Assembly: GCA_018350325.1 (NCBI GenBank)
Contig: JAEVLN010000052.1
Coordinates: 1 to 64,000 of the forward strand
Origin: Globodera rostochiensis
Taxonomy: Eukaryota > Nematoda > Chromadorea > Rhabditida > Heteroderidae
Reading direction: 5' to 3'
DNA length: 64,000 nucleotides
Part shown: in pieces, positions 45,418 through 57,134 of the stretch
How positions within the stretch are numbered: position 1 is the stretch's first letter
Layout: each line of letters opens with the position of its first letter
Translations under genes and position numbers: made by a program
Notes under the pieces: model-generated
Told to the model about the DNA's origin: nothing
Seen by the model: the letters and a program-made list of their open reading frames with translations, nothing else
Database searches by the model: none

Positions 45418-48400
45418 TCACTCGACGAGATCGATGAAGCGGCGGTTGAATTTAAGCATCGCTTTTCTCACGCCGATTTCCGTGTCCCTCTCAGCGCCGC
45501 CGTCCCGGACTTGCCGGAGAAGACATTTTGCGGTCGCCGTAGTCGCCGGAATGGCCAGTACCGATTTGGCCGTGTCGGAGAGCAAAGGAAATCTCTGAAA
45601 GCATTGGCCATAAATCTGTTTTTGTTTCCCATCCCCCACCTGTCTATGCTTCGTCCAGAATTCGGAGCAGGACTCGGAGGAGTCCAACTGCACGATGTCC
45701 AGGTACTCCACGATTTCCATGTCGATTTGGTCTCTCTCCTCTCCCACCGCGCTGTGTTCTTTCGCTGTGCCGAGGAGCGGGGCGCGCGCCCGACGAATGG
45801 TGCCAAATCCAAAGGGCGACTCGACGACGTCCACAAACCGTTCGATGTTGGGACGGACGCGAAGAAGCGCATTTGGGTCGGCAGAGACTTTGTTCTCGAC
45901 CTAATTAAAGGGCGGTCTCTGACAAAAGGCAAATCCGACGGACGGACCATTTCGCGGATGGCCCTGACGCCCTCTTGCTTCCGTTCATGCACCAACAAAT
46001 AAGCCACCTGCGGGTCCAACATCGACGCACACAAAAACAACGAATTGCACTCAAAATTCAAAACGTCGGCGAAGGCATGGCGAATTTGGTCGGTGAGGGC
46101 GTCGGTGAGAGACGGCATTTGGGCGGCGAAGTTTTGCTGAAAGGACAAAATGCCAAATTTTGTCACAATTTTAAAGCTGTACGTCCCCCACACCTGCAGA
46201 GTGCTGAGCAGAAGGTTGAGACCTGGGAAGAGCAGCGAGATGGTTGGTTGGACAATCTGCTCCAATTTTGCCACAAATTTATGAAAGGTGTCGGATATCT
46301 GAAGGACAGTTGTTAATTAATGCGCAAATTGAACGATGATCCCTCCATTTTACCTCCAAAATCATTTCGATGGTTTTCCAATCGGACTCAAAAATTGGCG
46401 GAATTTTGAATTCCTCGCAAACGCCGCCAATGACGCCGTAAAGACTGAAAAGTCGCGCGTAGGCGGGCTCCAGCGTATGCCAACGGACATTTGCGGGAAA
46501 GAGAAGGGAAACGCCGCCGTTCCGAACGGAGAGGGCGGAACAGGCGCAGTGAGAGAAGGCGAACTGCTCGAAGAGGAGGAATAGGCGCTGGAGGGGCGGG
46601 GGGGGGGGGGGGGCGTCGTTAGGACAATTTGGGCGAATATCGGAGAAAATAAACCCTCAATTTACCCACTAAGGTTATTGACGCATACTTTGCGCAACTC
46701 CAGCATGTGCTGGTCCCTCTCGAAGACCGTCCTCAACACCGACTCCAACCGGCGAGCAGCGCAAACACTCACATCAATGCCTTTACCGAGTCGAAGTACG
46801 ACCTCTTCCTCTCCGACATCGTCCTCGTCCGTGTCGTTGTTGAAAAAGGTCTCCAACACTTCGGGTGAACTGTCCACCAATTGCCAATCGGATGGCAACC
46901 CAAACGAAGTGGCCATTGGGCCTCCAATGAACGGGAACGGATTGCTGAGGGGGAAGGGGGGGGGGGGGGAATTCTATAAAAGAATATGCCCCAAGGGTCA
47001 CATACAAAAAGGCGGGCTTCGTGCTGTTGTAGTTTGAGAAGCCGCTGAACTTGTCGACGGTGAAGTGCATAAATTTGTTACGCTCCAGGGGCAATTCCAT
47101 GTCCGCCAGTCTGTCCCGGATGCCGTCCACAATGTCGTCGTTGGAATAGCCGACAGGACCCAAACTAAGTCCGACGCATTCGGCACTCTGTGCCGAATTG
47201 TCCCAGAAGTGTGCGCAGATGACCATTGAGTTCTGTTGCATATGCCCCTCAACCATGCCGCCCTCAATGTGCACGGAGGCCGCGAGAAGTTTCTGCGAGG
47301 AAAGGGCCACGCGAATGCGCTGCTTTACCCGCTCGACCTCTTAAAAGGGCAAAGACAACATAATGCATCAATCGATCGGCCTATGGACAGTAACCCACAA
47401 AAAGAGTTTACAGTACCCCCCCCCCCCCCGTTGTCTGATTGTGAGCCCCCCCCCCTCCCCCACCTCCGTCCATTTGGGCTTGAAGCATGCGCCGTGAAGG
47501 AATGTCGAATTCGGGCATCAGGTTTAAAAATTTCTGGAAATATATTTATTGATTGATCCTCATGAAAAAGTGTTGGCATTTACGCGGAGGAATTCGTTGT
47601 CCAAATGTTCCAATGGCATATGAGCAGTGGCCGCATAAAGTGCAAATAGACGAGTCTGTACTGGCACAGAGAAGATCGGGTCGGGGTATTTGTACTGGGC
47701 CAGCAGCTCCTCCTCGGGATGGCAACGCAACAAATGACGGCGCCAATTGGGCGAGGAAATGGACTTGCCGCAGAGTGGACAGCGCCCGTCCTTGTCGGGA
47801 CGGATGGCCGAAGTGCGGCGCTGGGCCTTTTGGCGGTGGTTGGCCGACTCTGAATTTGGATGAGTGAAGCCAAACTGAGCGAGAATATAAAGGGACATGA
47901 CGATGCATTTTGGAGGAAATCGCCCAAACCATTAATTTGTTTCTGAATTCGATCAAAAATGCCCAACCTGCCGGCGGTTCCTTGGCAATGGCACTGCCAC
48001 TGGTACTGGGCCCGTTCAACGGACGTTGTTGTATTGTTGGTTGTTCCTCAGCCAGGGTCAGATGCTGACCGTTGTTCATCTCCCGATAGTCTTCCATCGT
48101 CCGATCGCCAATCATTCGCTTCATCAGTTCAGCAGTGCCTTCAAGCGCTGCTTGCACATCGGGCTCTTCCAGCTTCAACTCCAATGCCTTGATGGCACTC
48201 AACGGATGGTAATTAATTTGATGTTCATCAATCGTTGGTTCTGCCACGGGTTCGCCCAGACCGCCGAACGCGTCGAAGTTGTTGTGCTGTTTTTGCTGTG
48301 CCAAAAACTGTTGCAGATGGACCAGAGAAAAGTCAGTTTCGCGTTGGAGTGTCGCTGGCACCTTTTGGTCCAAAACTTGCAACTCTTTCGGTTCTGAATG

Positions 48401-48423
48401 GAGATGAACTTGCTGCTGCTGCT

Positions 48424-48467
<44 letters not shown>

Positions 48468-49280
48468 TGTTGTTGATATACAGTCACAGCAGCAGCGGCT
48501 GAGTCGCTGCTGCACATGGCCATGCCCATCTGCTGTGTCTCCTCAGTGCCTTCGGCCAATGCATACTCCGGGTGATGCCGCTTCAGGTGCCGACTCCAAT
48601 TGCCCGCCGAAGTGGTCTTCCCGCACAGCGGGCAAACGTTGTTCTCGGGCAGTCTGATGGCACAGCACATCCGCCGGGAGCGCTTTGGCCGCTTCGGCAC
48701 AGCCACTTCAGTCTGTTGCTGTTGTTGTTGCTGCTGGGCGGTGGCTCGTCGCTTCCTCCGCCCGCTGTTCTTCCGCCTCGCCCTCTGCTGGCCCTCCTCA
48801 TTCACCGCCGTCCCCTCGCCCGGACACTCCTCCTCCCTCTTCGGAATGTGTCTAAATGAATTGATCAGATCAGATCGGATCGGATCGAATCGAATCAGCC
48901 CCCCCCCCCTCCCCCAAAAGTTACCTCTCGTCAATAAGCTTCGTCGTATATTCTGATGAGCCGTCGTTTTGGGGTGGCTCCGAAGTCAGCAGCTCTTCGC
49001 TGAGTGTTGGCGACTGAAAGAATGAAAATGAAATTAAAATGGCCAATAAGTCCGACTTGATCGCCCTGCTTTAGCCTCACAAGTTCCTTCATGTGCTGTG
49101 AGCGAATGTGCCGGCTCCAATTTGAAGCCGAAATTATTTTTAGGCAAAAATGACAAAGGCCATTGTCCGGTCGTCGAATGATGGACCGACGTTCGGGAAA
49201 AAGTTCTAAAACGAAACGAACACAAAAAGTCGACAATTCGTTTATTTCTCACCGGGAGTTTTGTTTTTCTGCTGGCTCAT
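45418..49280 (-). CDS. hAT-transposase-derived protein with three zinc fingers (ZBED-like)
   Basis: Twelve exons, all in phase, 1024 aa: 49280..49253, 49205..49081, 49013..48925, 48851..47968, 47849..47584, 47533..47464, 47339..47006, 46944..46689, 46587..46354, 46298..45948, 45900..45640 and 45594..45418. Three zinc fingers share C..C, SxNWSRH and H: CHFCLKIISASNWSRHIRSQH, CPLCGKTTSAGNWSRHLKRHH and CPLCGKSISSPNWRRHLLRCH (partly BED-like). Gln runs (CAG/CAA) lie between fingers 1-2 and 3. The hAT core follows: EFDIPSRRML, HFTVDKFSGFSN, VRWHTLEPAYARLF and ASMLDPQVAYLL. The C-terminal dimerisation motif is EFWTKH..FPLLSDTAKSVLAIPATTATAK. The usual first acidic residue (vDlWt) is replaced by ASVHIEG. 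Many introns and lost catalysis argue for a domesticated gene. Confidence 0.85.
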
Positions 49281-51235
49281 ACGTTTGGCCACGAGTGTTT
49301 GACAAATTCAGCGAACAAATTAAAGTCCTGCAATTTTGTGCAAAATAATTTTTTGCTTTGTTTAGACGGAATTTAACTTAAAATTGCATTTTGTGTCTTT
49401 CATTTTACCATAAATGGGGGGGGGGGGGGGGACGTATGGATGATGATGATACCATCAACTAAAATGTATGAAATAAGGAATAAGGAGGGGAGAGGAGGGG
49501 AGGGATGATTGAGGAGGAGGAAGATGGGGGGGGGGGGGGGAATGAAGAAGGGATGGATGGGAAGGAATGATTTTGTGTGAAGAGGGGGGAGACGGACGCG
49601 TCGTCGTCCGCCATCATCTCATCCCCCCCCCCCCCCCCTCCAGCCATCGCATCCGTCCGTCCTCTTCAGCCATTCTCCTCCATCCAACGACGAACTCATC
49701 GCCCCCCCCCGCCCCCATCTATCCATCTTCCAACCCATCCCCAGCCATCCACTTCCCTCTTCCCCCCTCCCTCCACCACCACAACTGCTGGTGACGCTAA
49801 AGCTCCTCCTCCCCTCCCCCTCCCCCCCCCTCCCCCCCGCCCCCCTCCCCCCGCCCCCCTCCACACTCCACTCTTCATTCACATTCAGCGCCGACCAACA
49901 ACGAGCACAGCCTCTCCTCTCCTCCCTCCCTCCTCCTCCTCTCCCTCTTCCCCTTCTTCCTCCCTCCTCCACTCATCCATCCGTCGTCCGTCCTCTTTTC
50001 TTCATCCTATCGATTGAGGGAGGAGGCCGAGTCGATGGTTGGAAGAGAAGAAGGATGATGGATGGGGGAGGAAGTGGATGGAAGCGAAGGACGACAACAG
50101 TCGTCGGATGATGAGAGGAAGGGGAGGGGAGGGAGGGGAGGGGAGGGGAGGGAGGGGAGGGAACCCTCCCAATGGGCGGCCGCTCTCGGCTCCCCCCCCC
50201 CCTCCACCCGCCCTCTCCTCTTCCTTCCGCCACTTTATTCATCCTCTCATCCCGCCCGTCCCATTCATTTTATCTTCCTCTCCCTCCCCCCCCCCAGCAC
50301 TATACTAACTATAAGCCTGGATAATTGAAAATGGGAGAGGGGAGGGCAAAACAGAGATGGGGGGAGGGGGGGGGGGATGCGATGGAATGGAATTGGGGGA
50401 CGGGACGGGCAGCAAATCTTCCGGCATCCTCATCATTAGAAGCAGCAGCAGAAGTGATTGATGGAACAAGCACGGGTCTTTCTTTCTTCTTATCACCCAC
50501 ACAATATAATATTTAAGTAATATTTATGTGCGTTTGGTGTGGACAATTTTAGCGTTGCAAAAGGACAATGCGTTTTCTAAAACGGCAATTCCAAACAAAC
50601 AAATTGAAACTTTTCTCGAAGAATTGGGCCGTGTATGTGCGTCAATGCATTCAGCCAATCACTCAGTCCTGCGGCGTCCGATCATTTGTCCGAAAATGAG
50701 ACGAGATTTGTCGCTGTCCAACGCTTGTCTTGATTTATCTGATTAATTAAGCAACAGAGCCGCGCGGACTCCCGTCGGAATTTAAAATCGAATTCGGGCT
50801 TCAGAATTCCAAAACCGCCTCTTTCCGCCAGCCCAAACTTTGCCACGGTGGCATAACAACAGTAACAAAAGTGCAGTTAATTCTTGAAGATTAAAGAACG
50901 AAGCGCGACTCCAAAATTAATCGTAATTTGCATTGATTGGTCCGATTAACAAAATCCGTTTCTTTCAAACTTTAAATTGAAGACTAAAAGAATTAAACTG
51001 CTAATGATTGGTATAAAGTGATTGTTAGCAGTTTTTGTTTGCTTATTTTGCGTCTCTGAGCAAAGCTTTTCGGGGAGATTCTGTTAAACTTCCATTCCGC
51101 CGTAGGGCACTTGAGATGGAAAGAAACAAATGTAAAAAAACCAAAATTCACTTACAAATTAGTACACAAACAAAAGTACGTAAAGACTAAATTTTGAGGC
51201 TAAGCCGTCATTATTTTGTTGATATTTTTGTTGAA
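49281..51235. other. spacer with long purine and pyrimidine tracts
   Basis: From about 49415 to 50400 the plus strand is almost pure polypurine, then polypyrimidine, then mixed (G-rich, CCTCC-rich, GGAGGG-rich), with G or C runs of 10-17. Open frames on both strands through it encode only Pro/Ser or Gly/Arg and are not called. From 50500 to 51235 no gene is certain; a 72-codon frame at 50528..50746 has no supporting feature. Confidence 0.5.
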
Positions 51236-51391
51236 ATGAAAATTATATTCATCAAAGTGTTCGCTGCCATTGTCTTGCTGTCCATGTTGGCACTTGCCGT
51301 AATTGTCACCAAATTTTACTTCATCGACGAGTGGGAGGAGGGAGGCATTGCCATGGGACGTCAGCGAACCAGGCACAAATATAATAAATAA
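51236..51391 (+). CDS. tiny secretory peptide precursor
   Basis: A 51-codon frame starting MKIIFIKVFAAIVLLSMLAL, a good signal peptide or anchor. The mature part is very short: TKFYFIDEWEEGG followed by IAMGRQRTRHKYNK. MGRQRTR contains a G-R-x-R that could act as an amidation or cleavage site, so a neuropeptide-like precursor is possible. There is no intron. The family is not recognised. Confidence 0.45.
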   Translation: MKIIFIKVFAAIVLLSMLALAVIVTKFYFIDEWEEGGIAMGRQRTRHKYNK

Positions 51392-51497
51392 ATAAATAAG
51401 GAAATATGTAAATAAAAGTGCCACCGCCCGAATTGGCACTGATCTGCCCCTAAGCCAATATGGAAAATTGTGTCAAACTTTTTTGTTGGTGCCGCAA

Positions 51498-52635
51498 ATG
51501 TTTTCATTCCACCGACCGTACCAAAAAACGCAACCCCCCCCCCCCAACAGCAATTGCACTTTGGTCACCGCATTCTTCACGCTCGGATTCAACGCATCCT
51601 CAGCCTCTGTGGCCCAACGAAAATTGCTCGGCCAATGGCACGCAATGTTCCGTCCAATTCTCCACCTTCGGCTTCCGATGGTCGTTTTTACGGATGCCGT
51701 GTCGATGCCGTTAGTGGCCGCTGTCCGGCACTCCGTTCAAATGCAGAACCATACGCGGGTGGGTACGACAATGAACGAAATACTGTCATGTTTCGTCAGA
51801 TTTGGAACATTTCCGTGTCAGAGCTTCCGCTATGGCTCAACTTCTCTTTGTTCCGCGCCATCATTGACGAACAATTGCGCGAAGGGTGGGACCAAGCAGC
51901 TCCAAGCCATCAGTTGCAGAACCGTTCGGTGGAATTTCGAATTTTGGCCAATTCCAAGACGTATTTCCTCCACAACGCCTCGGTGGGAAGACACAGACTT
52001 TTCTTCATTTGGCGAGCTTTTTACAATAGGCGGAAAATCAGTTCAATTCGAGCGCTTTCGCATGGATGGACCCCACTTATGGGCACGGGAAGCCGAGCTT
52101 TTTCCCGGCCAAGTTCGAGTGGGAGCCGAAGTTTCCAGCGGGGAAAATCTCTCTACTGAAGGTCTTTTGCCGGACGCTTTTTTCACCAGAATGAATAGTT
52201 CGTATCAATTCAATTAAAGTTGGCACCAGTCAACGACTCAATTTACCTTTATGACAAGGACGACTTGACCCATAACCGGGATGTAAACCTTCTGAGCACC
52301 GAATTTATGGCCGGCGACAGGTACGGTGAAAAGAAGGCATTGACATTCAACAGATTGGGCCATTTTTATTTCGGAATCAATTACAACGCGATGCCTCCCT
52401 TTTGGCCACAGAAAAAGCATTGAGAAATTCCATCAGCTGTTCGTTGAAAGGCTTTCCGAAGAGGTCGTGCGCGAACATATCTTCGACGAGGATGACCAGG
52501 TCGGTCGGTCGGCGGTCTCCGCTCCCCACAAAAAGACACAAATTTTAGCCCCTTTTACTGTCTTTGATCAAAGAAAGGCCTTCACTGTTCAACCTTGTAC
52601 AGGGCGAGTGGTTCAACGCCTTCCATCTTTTTTAA
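51498..52635 (+). CDS. HtrL/YibB-like family protein
   Basis: Recognised from several blocks. Exon ending 51758 carries NCTLVTAFFTLG and VVFTDAVSMPLV. Exon 51800..51982 carries IWNISVSELPLWLN, IIDEQLREGWDQA and FRILANSKTYFL. A later exon carries DSIYLYDKDDL. The last two are an exon ending 52499 with FHQLFVERLSEEVVREHIFD EDDQ, and 52549..52635 with NLVQGEWFNAFHLF and a stop. TLVTAFF, the acidic DEDDQ and the closing GEWFNAFHLF are typical of this family, widespread in nematodes but of unknown biochemical function (glycosyltransferase-like fold suspected). Junctions between 51983 and 52400 are not resolved: three frames are open in turn and an expected FFWxDAG block is disturbed. The start is tentative. 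Confidence 0.7.
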
Positions 52636-53343
52636 ATTTTGTTGTATTTATTTATGAAATCGGACGGAACGGAAAGGAACTCGTCACATTCGTCCGGACT
52701 TATTGCCAAGTCCGGCTTTGCGAGAAATATGTTGAGGATGGAGAAGTCCACTCGGCATTATTGTTTGCATCCAAACCCACCAATTATTAAATTGGCAATT
52801 AACGGAATTTGTCGATGCTCAACCAATTCCTCATTCAATCCCTCTCTCTCTCTTGTGTATTATGTTTTTTCAAAATGTTAAAAATCAAAAAAATTCGCGA
52901 CTGGGTGGCTCGTCTCGTCCCAGCTTTCACAGATGACAAAAGGAATCGAACTTTCGGTGCCGATGCCCCCCCAACCAACTGCGCCACGCCAGTGTACGAA
53001 GGGTGGGGGGGGGGAATCAATGAAAAGGGAAGCTTTTATGTAAATAAAAAAATGTCAAAGTCAACTAAACAAAGAAAAATGAGTTACAGAACCAAAGCCG
53101 GATATTTCGTGAGGTTTGCCATGCCTTAAAATCGTTGTTTCGATCAAACGACAAAACCCCAAACTTGGTTTGCCCTTCCAAAAATCAGTTAAGTACATAA
53201 ATAACATTTGGATTTATCGTGTTCTCTCCGGTTGCCTCCCCCCTCCACCCAACACGAGCAATTATAACAAAATAATGAGAATTCTTTCACATGTCGAGCA
53301 GCTTCTGCCTGCTGTTGGACGTCTCACCGGTGGAATTTTCTTT
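52636..53343. other. spacer, no gene seen
   Basis: AT-rich sequence downstream of the HtrL-like gene with small unsupported frames on both strands. A G9 run lies near 53005. Confidence 0.4.
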
Positions 53344-54807
53344 TCATTTTGTGGTGAAAAAACAACGCCGAAACGGTGAAGCAACGAAATCCATGGCCGA
53401 ATTGCAACAATTGCAAATGTAAGCGAAGAGTCCGTCTAACGGCCCATGTGAAGTGAAGAGGACGAAAGTGTGTCCGTCCCGGTATTGGTCGTCAATCAGA
53501 TAATATTTGGGCAGTGTTGCGTGGTGTCGGAACCCGTTTTTGCGGTAGAAAACGATAGCCGAATGGTTGTCGCAGAGGACGTGCAGAAAAATCAATTTGG
53601 ATGCCATTGGCACTAAAATTGAGAAGCGTTATGGCACAGCCAAAAAGCATTTTCAAAAGAACAGAAAGTTTTGAAATCCTTTCGGGCCATAAAACTTTCA
53701 TTCACCGCTGTACGCCGTAATCAAATGGTTCAGAAGAATCGTCCCAATCCCTCTCCGTCTGTAGCGTTCGCAGACAGCCAAACTGAACAAATCAATGGGA
53801 AATGAATGAAAAACAATAAAAAGGCAACCTGAGAATGTAAATGACTGTCGCATTGGGGTCTTTGCTCAGAGTTCGATCCTTTGAAGATGAAATGTTTTTA
53901 AATTTAAACCAATTCTTTAGCAGAAACTCCCCCCCCCCCGCTTAAATGAGTAAATGATGAAGCACAACAAAACAAATTTGGAGGAATTTACCTCCGATTC
54001 GCATTCGCCAATTTCTTTCCGCTCGGCAACAAGCAATGAAGTCAGCAAATTGTTACTAAACCAAAGAAAGAGTAAATATTGAAAAGGCTGCTGACTGGAA
54101 GAGGCCAAAGCTGAGGTAGCGTCCGGTCACCACTTCTTTGTACCAATCCAAAGGATAATTCAGCGGAAAAGCATTGCTTAAAAAGAAAGTCCTTTTAACT
54201 TGGACTGCAATTTTTGGTAATAGTTAAGTTTGTACCCCCCCCCCCTTTTTTGAAAAAATACAAACTTTAAAAGTCATATAAACCATGTTTCCGGGGATTT
54301 TCGGGTCGCTGATCACGATTCTGACATTTATTTTACCCAGTTCCGAACCCCGGACCCGAATTCGAACAATTTTTCGAAAATTCAAAAATTTCGAAAGTTC
54401 AATTTTAGCCCAAAAATTATTCAAAAAGCATAAAATTACAACGAAAAAGCAAATAATGATCGAATTCATGTCTTTTGAATGATTTTGAGGCTAAATTTGA
54501 TTTTTGGAAAAATTGATTTTTTGAAACTTGTTCGAATTCGGGTCCGGGGTTCGAAATTGGTTGAAATGGATGTTAGAATCGGATTCAACGCCTCTTAATA
54601 CCCCTAGAAATATTTTTGTAATGCTTTCCGAAAAAATTTTGTATGGGGGGGGGGGGTACAAACTTAACTATTACCCAATTTTTAGTCGAAAATAAACCTG
54701 CACAATTCATGAACGTCGTCCAAATCCTTTTCAACCAACTCGCGAATTTGCCAACCGCCGTCGTCATCGGGAAAATGGACAAACGATCCCAGCAGTTGCG
54801 ATGTCAT
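53344..54807 (-). CDS. NAA60: N-alpha-acetyltransferase 60 (NatF)
   Basis: Six exons, 54807..54698, 54176..54096, 54055..53992, 53878..53829, 53782..53706 and 53612..53344, all in phase, 216 aa (human 242). Matching blocks are IRELVEKDLDDVHELC, NAFPLNYPLDWYKEV, VAERKEI, IYILSLAVCERYRRRGIGT (the Q/RxxGxG/A acetyl-CoA loop), IFLHVLCDNHSAIVFYRKNGF and YYLIDDQYRDGHTFVLF. The Golgi-bound NatF acetylates N-termini of membrane proteins facing the cytosol. The C-terminus is shorter but still has a hydrophobic, Cys-containing stretch. Intron 1 (54177..54697) hosts a foldback element. Confidence 0.95.
54209..54683. mobile_element. foldback (long inverted-repeat) element in NAA60 intron 1
   Basis: The left arm starts ATTTTTGGTAATAGTTAAGT and continues TTGTACCCCC. 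The right arm is its reverse complement, ending TTAACTATTACCCAATTTTT. A second internal pair, GAACCCCGGACCCGAATTC near 54346 and its inverse near 54535-54560, shows the symmetry continues inward. The element nearly fills the intron and has no coding capacity. Confidence 0.75.
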
Positions 54808-55296
54808 CCAAACCCTTTGAGAAAAAGGCGAAATGCTTTCTGTTAGAACCACCACATTACCCCCCCCCCCCCCTCATTCACCATTCGCATATGTTAGGGC
54901 GCAATATTCTTAAATTGAAAGTTGCCTTTACCACCAGACTCAATTAAAGTAAATCTGTGGGGAGATCTTCCCAGATAACGATTTAAAGAATCAAGAAATG
55001 CAACAATTTATTCGCAAACAGCACATAATTTGGGCCTAATACTCAACATGTAAAGTGTCGGCGGAACGGAGCTTTAACTATTTATGATAATATGACGAAA
55101 GGACTTGCGGAGATTTAAGCTCAAATGGTAACGCGTTGATATGAGTGTTTTGTGGCAAGATGGTTTTGATTATAGTACGTGTGCTTTGGAACAGACCGCC
55201 GATCGAGATCCAAGAAAAGGACAATCACATCGAAAGGATTCAGCGTCAAATTTCCCTCCCAATTCTACTCTTTGTTAGCCGACAGTGGCTAAACGT
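54808..55296. other. spacer between NAA60 and CTR genes
   Basis: AT-rich. A plus-strand frame at 55145..55456 overlaps the end of the copper transporter on the other strand and is a shadow. A C14 run lies at 54861-54874. Confidence 0.4.
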
Positions 55297-56625
55297 TCAG
55301 TGGCAAACGTCCGACGTGAAAGTGTCGATTTGCTCAGGCCCTCCCCCTCCGTCACAGCAGGCCGGACAAACGCAACGGCTCGGAGGCGCACATTTAATGT
55401 TGGCGAATAGCCAATGGCCAAACCCGGCACCGAGCACAACGGCAGCGGTTAAATAAGTATTGAAAGTCATCTAAAGATAAAATTTTGTTCTGATGAAAGC
55501 AAGACGATTACCGAGATCAGCATCAACCAATAGGCCCTGAAGATGAAGGTAGAAGCTTATAAAATTCCGTACGAATTGCAACATCTTACAATAAGAGCTG
55601 AAAAATGTAGATGAACGTCTCGATCAATCTGCAGGTAGAGGGTGAGAACTCGCGGCTTACATAACCCATCAGCCAGCTTAATGTGACAATCCCATTTGTT
55701 AACTTCATATTGTACATACGTCCAGCGGTTGATTGTTGCCATGCCGGAACTATGCGGCAGTGATCGGATAACGGTGGGCGCATAAACTTGTTGCTGGCTG
55801 CCGATCGTATGTTTCAGTGAAGCGTCGGCGATGCCATCGCAGTCATTGCACCCGCCGGAAGAATTTGCCATTGCAGTCGCCTTCTCAATAAGCGCTGCTT
55901 CAACGCCCTGTTGACTCCGGTATTTTGCGCTAACGGCGTCCATTGAAATGCAACCACCGGACGTTTTTGAACTGACCGTCGCCTTAAATGGAATGTGAGG
56001 GCCATATAAGCAACTGGTAAGTACCCAAAGTTGGAAGTACACGCGAAACCATTTAGCGCCTTCATAGAGAACGCCCATCAAAAACACCAAAAGCAGCGAA
56101 AAGAATAGACCTAATTTGCATTTAATGTCTTCGTTCGCCATACTATAAATCCTTACCATAAAATGTTTCAGTTCTCCAAAAGTCAAAAAGAATCACTTCT
56201 CGGCAGCCCCCATGAAAAAACATATTCATCTCATGCGCATGATGGTGATGGTTATGCTGGAGCCCATGTACTGTAAATGAAAAAGCTGAATGAAAACATA
56301 ACATTCCTTAAAAGGCTTTCACATTTATGTCACAAATCTTGAGTTGGGAATTTTCCGGTAACCTCCCCGGAATGGATGACCCCAAGGCTTGAGTGACCAA
56401 AACCTAAACCAAAAATCGAGATCTAGCCCTGACCCACTTGGGAACTTTTGAGAACAATGTATGAATTCGGGCTTTTGTATATTTCGGAAAGTTGGTACAA
56501 TTAAAGTCGGGGACCGAATCCACTATTGCATCAAATGCGCCGCTCGTTGTTGTCGGAACAGTTGCGTCTGAGACAATCATATCCTGGTGGTTATGACCAT
56601 GATGGTCATGATTTAGATGATTCAT
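55297..56625 (-). CDS. CTR-family high-affinity copper transporter
   Basis: Seven exons, all in phase, 275 aa: 56625..56499, 56270..56157, 56110..56025, 55982..55720, 55628..55590, 55536..55512 and 55470..55297. The N-terminus is His-rich (MNHLNHDHHGHNHQDM and HNHHHHAHEMNMFFHGG), as in extracellular copper-binding ends. TM1 is LFFSLLLVFLMGVLYEGAKW. A Ser/Gly-rich cytosolic loop of about 80 residues follows. TM2 ends MLISM, the MxxxM copper motif, formed exactly across an intron. TM3 has GAGFG (GxxxG). The C-tail is Cys-rich (CAPPSRCVCPACC), comparable with metal-binding CTR tails. The exon 1 donor is less certain. The transporter would import Cu(I) at the plasma membrane. Confidence 0.9.
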
Positions 56626-57134
56626 ATAGCAAAATAAATATATCTGTCATAGCAAATTTCGTATTATTATTTCAATCAAGCCTATTTTGTTGGTTAGAAA
56701 ACAAATAGGAAAGTTTTACACATAGAAATTGCCCAAAACTCACTGAACATACTTTGAAATCCAAAATATAAAACACAAGTGTGACAAAGTGGTCCTGTCT
56801 GTTCACAGGGGGGAATGGGACGGTTGGCTGTACTTTTTCATTTCTTGGCATTTTTAAATTAAAAAATGAACTTCTTGGCATTTTTAATTAAAATGAACGT
56901 CCCGACCCTAGCGGCTGTGCCAAACAGCTTCTTAAGAAATGTTCCAGTTATTCGAAAACCCTGTTGTTCCTGGCATTTGCCATTCAAGTGCGATGTTTGA
57001 GCAAAAAATGGCTGGACAAACGCGAATTTTCTTACATAATATGACGACGTGACGTCAGATACACACCAACAAAGAAAACGCACGAAGTAAGCATTTATCA
57101 ATGCGTCAATAAACAAGAGGACAACAAAAAAGAA
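56626..57134. other. spacer, no gene seen
   Basis: AT-rich region. CTTGGCATTTTTAA-TTAAAATGAAC is directly repeated at 56845-56895. No coding exon is recognised. Confidence 0.4.

Noticed and set aside
45364..46002. 212-codon plus-strand frame
   Set aside because: It lies antisense to the C-terminal exons of the hAT-derived gene, which match a known dimerisation domain.
49577..50328. Several overlapping Pro/Ser and Gly/Arg open frames on both strands
   Set aside because: They read through polypurine/polypyrimidine tracts and lack any sign of coding selection.
55145..55456. 103-codon plus-strand frame
   Set aside because: Its 3' half is antisense to the conserved last exon of the CTR copper transporter.
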